Shown: one piece after another, positions 58,563 to 64,000 of the stretch | How positions within the stretch are numbered: position 1 is the first letter of the stretch | How the letters are laid out: every line of letters begins with the position of its first letter | From: Peptoniphilus equinus | GTDB taxonomy: Bacteria > Bacillota > Clostridia > Tissierellales > Peptoniphilaceae | Direction: 5' to 3' | DNA length: 64,000 bases | Assembly: GCF_027921445.1 (NCBI RefSeq) | Contig: NZ_CP115667.1 | Span: 1,178,001 to 1,242,000 of the forward strand | The notes under the pieces: model-generated | Database searches by the model: none | What the model was told of the DNA's origin: nothing | Seen by the model: only the letters and a program-made list of their open reading frames with translations | Translations under genes and position numbers: made by a program

Positions 58563-58639
58563 TGGTACGCCCTAGAGGATTCGAACCCCCGACCTTCTGG
58601 TCCGTAGCCAGACGCTCTATCCAGCTGAGCTAAGGACGC
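58563..58639 (-). tRNA. tRNA-Arg (ACG)
   Basis: 77 nt with encoded CCA. Anticodon loop CTACGGA closed by TCTGG/CCAGA; A34 is expected to become inosine. Confidence 0.96.
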
Positions 58640-58676
58640 ACAATATTGATTTGAACCTGTGAAATAAGGTCATAAA

Positions 58677-58751
58677 TGGAGCGGATGACGAGATTCGAAC
58701 TCGCGACCCTCGCCTTGGCAAGGCGATGCTCTACCACTGAGCCACATCCGC
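58677..58751 (-). tRNA. tRNA-Gly (GCC)
   Basis: 75 nt with encoded CCA. Anticodon loop TTGCCAA. Same body as the gene at 58211-58285. Confidence 0.97.
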
Positions 58752-58777
58752 ATATAAACTGGATATTTAAAATAAAT

Positions 58778-58854
58778 TGGCGACCTGGATCGGGCTCGAA
58801 CCGACGACCTCCAGCGTGACAGGCTGGCATTCTAACCAACTGAACTACCAGGCC
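58778..58854 (-). tRNA. tRNA-Asp (GTC)
   Basis: 77 nt with encoded CCA. Anticodon loop CTGTCAC between CCAGC and GCTGG. Confidence 0.96.
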
Positions 58855-58877
58855 AATTCCTGTTCTTGATTGTAATA

Positions 58878-58953
58878 TGGTGGGCACTATAGGGCTCGAA
58901 CCTATGACCCCCTGCTTGTAAGGCAGATGCTCTCCCAACTGAGCTAAGCGCCC
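58878..58953 (-). tRNA. tRNA-Val (TAC)
   Basis: 76 nt ending ACCA. Anticodon loop CTTACAA between TCTGC and GCAGG. Its ACCA end fits the UGGU of the valS T-box in this window. Confidence 0.96.
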
Positions 58954-58968
58954 ATATCAGTGAAGTAA

Positions 58969-59043
58969 TGGTGACCCTGCCGGGAATCGAACCCGGGATA
59001 CCACCGTGAAAGGGTGGTGTCTTAACCGCTTGACCACAGGGCC
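58969..59043 (-). tRNA. tRNA-Glu (TTC)
   Basis: 75 nt with encoded CCA. Anticodon loop CTTTCAC between CCACC and GGTGG. Confidence 0.96.
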
Positions 59044-59057
59044 TTATGAAAGAAAAT

Positions 59058-59134
59058 TGGTAGCGGCGAAGAGATTTGAACTCCTGACACTGCGGGTATG
59101 AACCACATGCTCTAGCCAACTGAGCTACGCCGCC
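59058..59134 (-). tRNA. tRNA-Met, elongator (CAT)
   Basis: 77 nt with encoded CCA. Anticodon loop TTCATAC; GGCGGCG acceptor stem and body match elongator tRNA-Met rather than tRNA-Ile2. Expected substrate of TmcAL, encoded nearby. Confidence 0.93.
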
Positions 59135-59171
59135 ACAATAATTGCACAGAACCAAATTCTCTCAGTGTAAA

Positions 59172-59248
<77 letters not shown>

Positions 59249-59256
59249 TCAATATT

Positions 59257-59345
59257 TGGTGCCGAGGACCGGAATCGAACCGGTACGGTGTGTTACCACC
59301 GCAGGATTTTAAGTCCTGTGCGTCTGCCAGTTCCGCCACCCCGGC
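59257..59345 (-). tRNA. tRNA-Leu (TAA)
   Basis: 89 nt with encoded CCA and a long variable arm (CGGTGGTAACACACCG), as expected for Leu. Anticodon loop CTTAAAA. Confidence 0.96.
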
Positions 59346-59349
59346 ATTC

Positions 59350-59424
59350 TGGCTCTCAGGGTGGGACTCGAACCCACAACCTACCGGTTAACAGCCGGTT
59401 GCTCCACCTTTGAGCTACCTAAGA
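59350..59424 (-). tRNA. tRNA-Asn (GTT)
   Basis: 75 nt ending GCCA. Anticodon loop CTGTTAA between ACCGG and CCGGT. First tRNA after 5S rRNA. Confidence 0.95.
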
Positions 59425-59437
59425 TTATTAATATAAT

Positions 59438-59550
59438 CCGGCAAAACCTACTCTCCCAGGCCGTCTCCAGCCAAGTACCATCGGCGTATTAAAGCTTAAC
59501 TTCTGTGTTCGGAATGGGTACAGGTGTGTCCTTCATACTATGGATACCGG
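59438..59550 (-). rRNA. rrf: 5S ribosomal RNA
   Basis: About 113 nt. The ends CCGGTATCC and GGTTTTGCCGG pair; the conserved CCATTCCGAACACAGAAGTT and GGGAGAGTAGG are present. Ends are estimated from the terminal stem. Confidence 0.93.
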
Positions 59551-59573
59551 ATAAACTCACAATCATATGCTTT

Positions 59574-64000
<4,427 letters not shown>

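Overview
The window looks like the chromosome of a non-spore-forming, Gram-positive anaerobe of the Clostridia/Tissierellia type; the family Peptoniphilaceae is my best guess. The reasons are a B. subtilis-like yab cluster that has lost its sporulation genes, type III glutamine synthetase, ThyX instead of ThyA, a T-box in front of valS, a giant Rib-repeat surface protein with SLH anchors, and intrinsic terminators almost everywhere. The family assignment is inference; the partial 16S rRNA at the right end would settle it. No prophage, insertion sequence, plasmid gene or CRISPR array is visible.

Region 1 (1-9.8 kb, minus strand) is one housekeeping operon: glmU-prs-pth-mfd-PpiC lipoprotein-yabN-like-hup-rqcP-divIC-S1 protein. 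Region 2 (9.9-13.9 kb, minus) is ftsE-ftsX-EnvC/M23-CtpB, a cell-wall hydrolase control unit. Region 3 (14.1-15.9 kb, plus) pairs 5-formyl-THF cyclo-ligase with a CofE-family ligase, followed by a broken GNAT gene. Region 4 (16.5-24.5 kb, minus) holds valS with promoter and T-box, an M20 amidohydrolase with two membrane proteins, trpS and an MTA/SAH deaminase-type enzyme. Region 5 (24.6-29.7 kb, mostly plus) holds rpsD, a small DUF2007-like protein, LemA plus DUF2207, an AraC regulator (minus) and a PTPS/QueD-family protein without the usual cysteine.

Region 6 (30.0-41.0 kb, minus) is a single gene of 3664 codons: YSIRK-like signal, unique N-terminal part, TSP3-like Asp-rich segments, exactly 26 repeats of 255 bp (Rib-like), four repeats of 249 bp, then SLH domains. 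About 850 bp of non-coding DNA separates it from secA. Region 7 (44.7-52.8 kb, minus) is a tightly overlapping operon glnN-pyrG-nudix-cysS-mrnC-thyX-rlmB-rae1, behind a good promoter and a terminator-like hairpin just before glnN. Region 8 (52.8-57.8 kb) holds an AraC-type regulator with a long leader, a cupin-like protein, ackA and divergent tmcAL.

Region 9 (58.1-64 kb, minus) is an rRNA operon read from the right: 16S (5' end outside the window), tRNA-Ile, 23S, 5S, then twelve tRNA genes (Asn, Leu, fMet, Met, Glu, Val, Asp, Gly, Arg, Gly, Arg, Gly), ending at a strong hairpin terminator. The most promising points for follow-up are the giant repeat protein with its mosaic array, the glnN-led operon with its probable attenuator, the cysteine-less PTPS protein with a zinc ribbon, the CofE-like gene overlapping the folate gene, the M20/two-membrane-protein unit, and a hairpin lying exactly between the Shine-Dalgarno sequence and start codon of the yabN-like gene.
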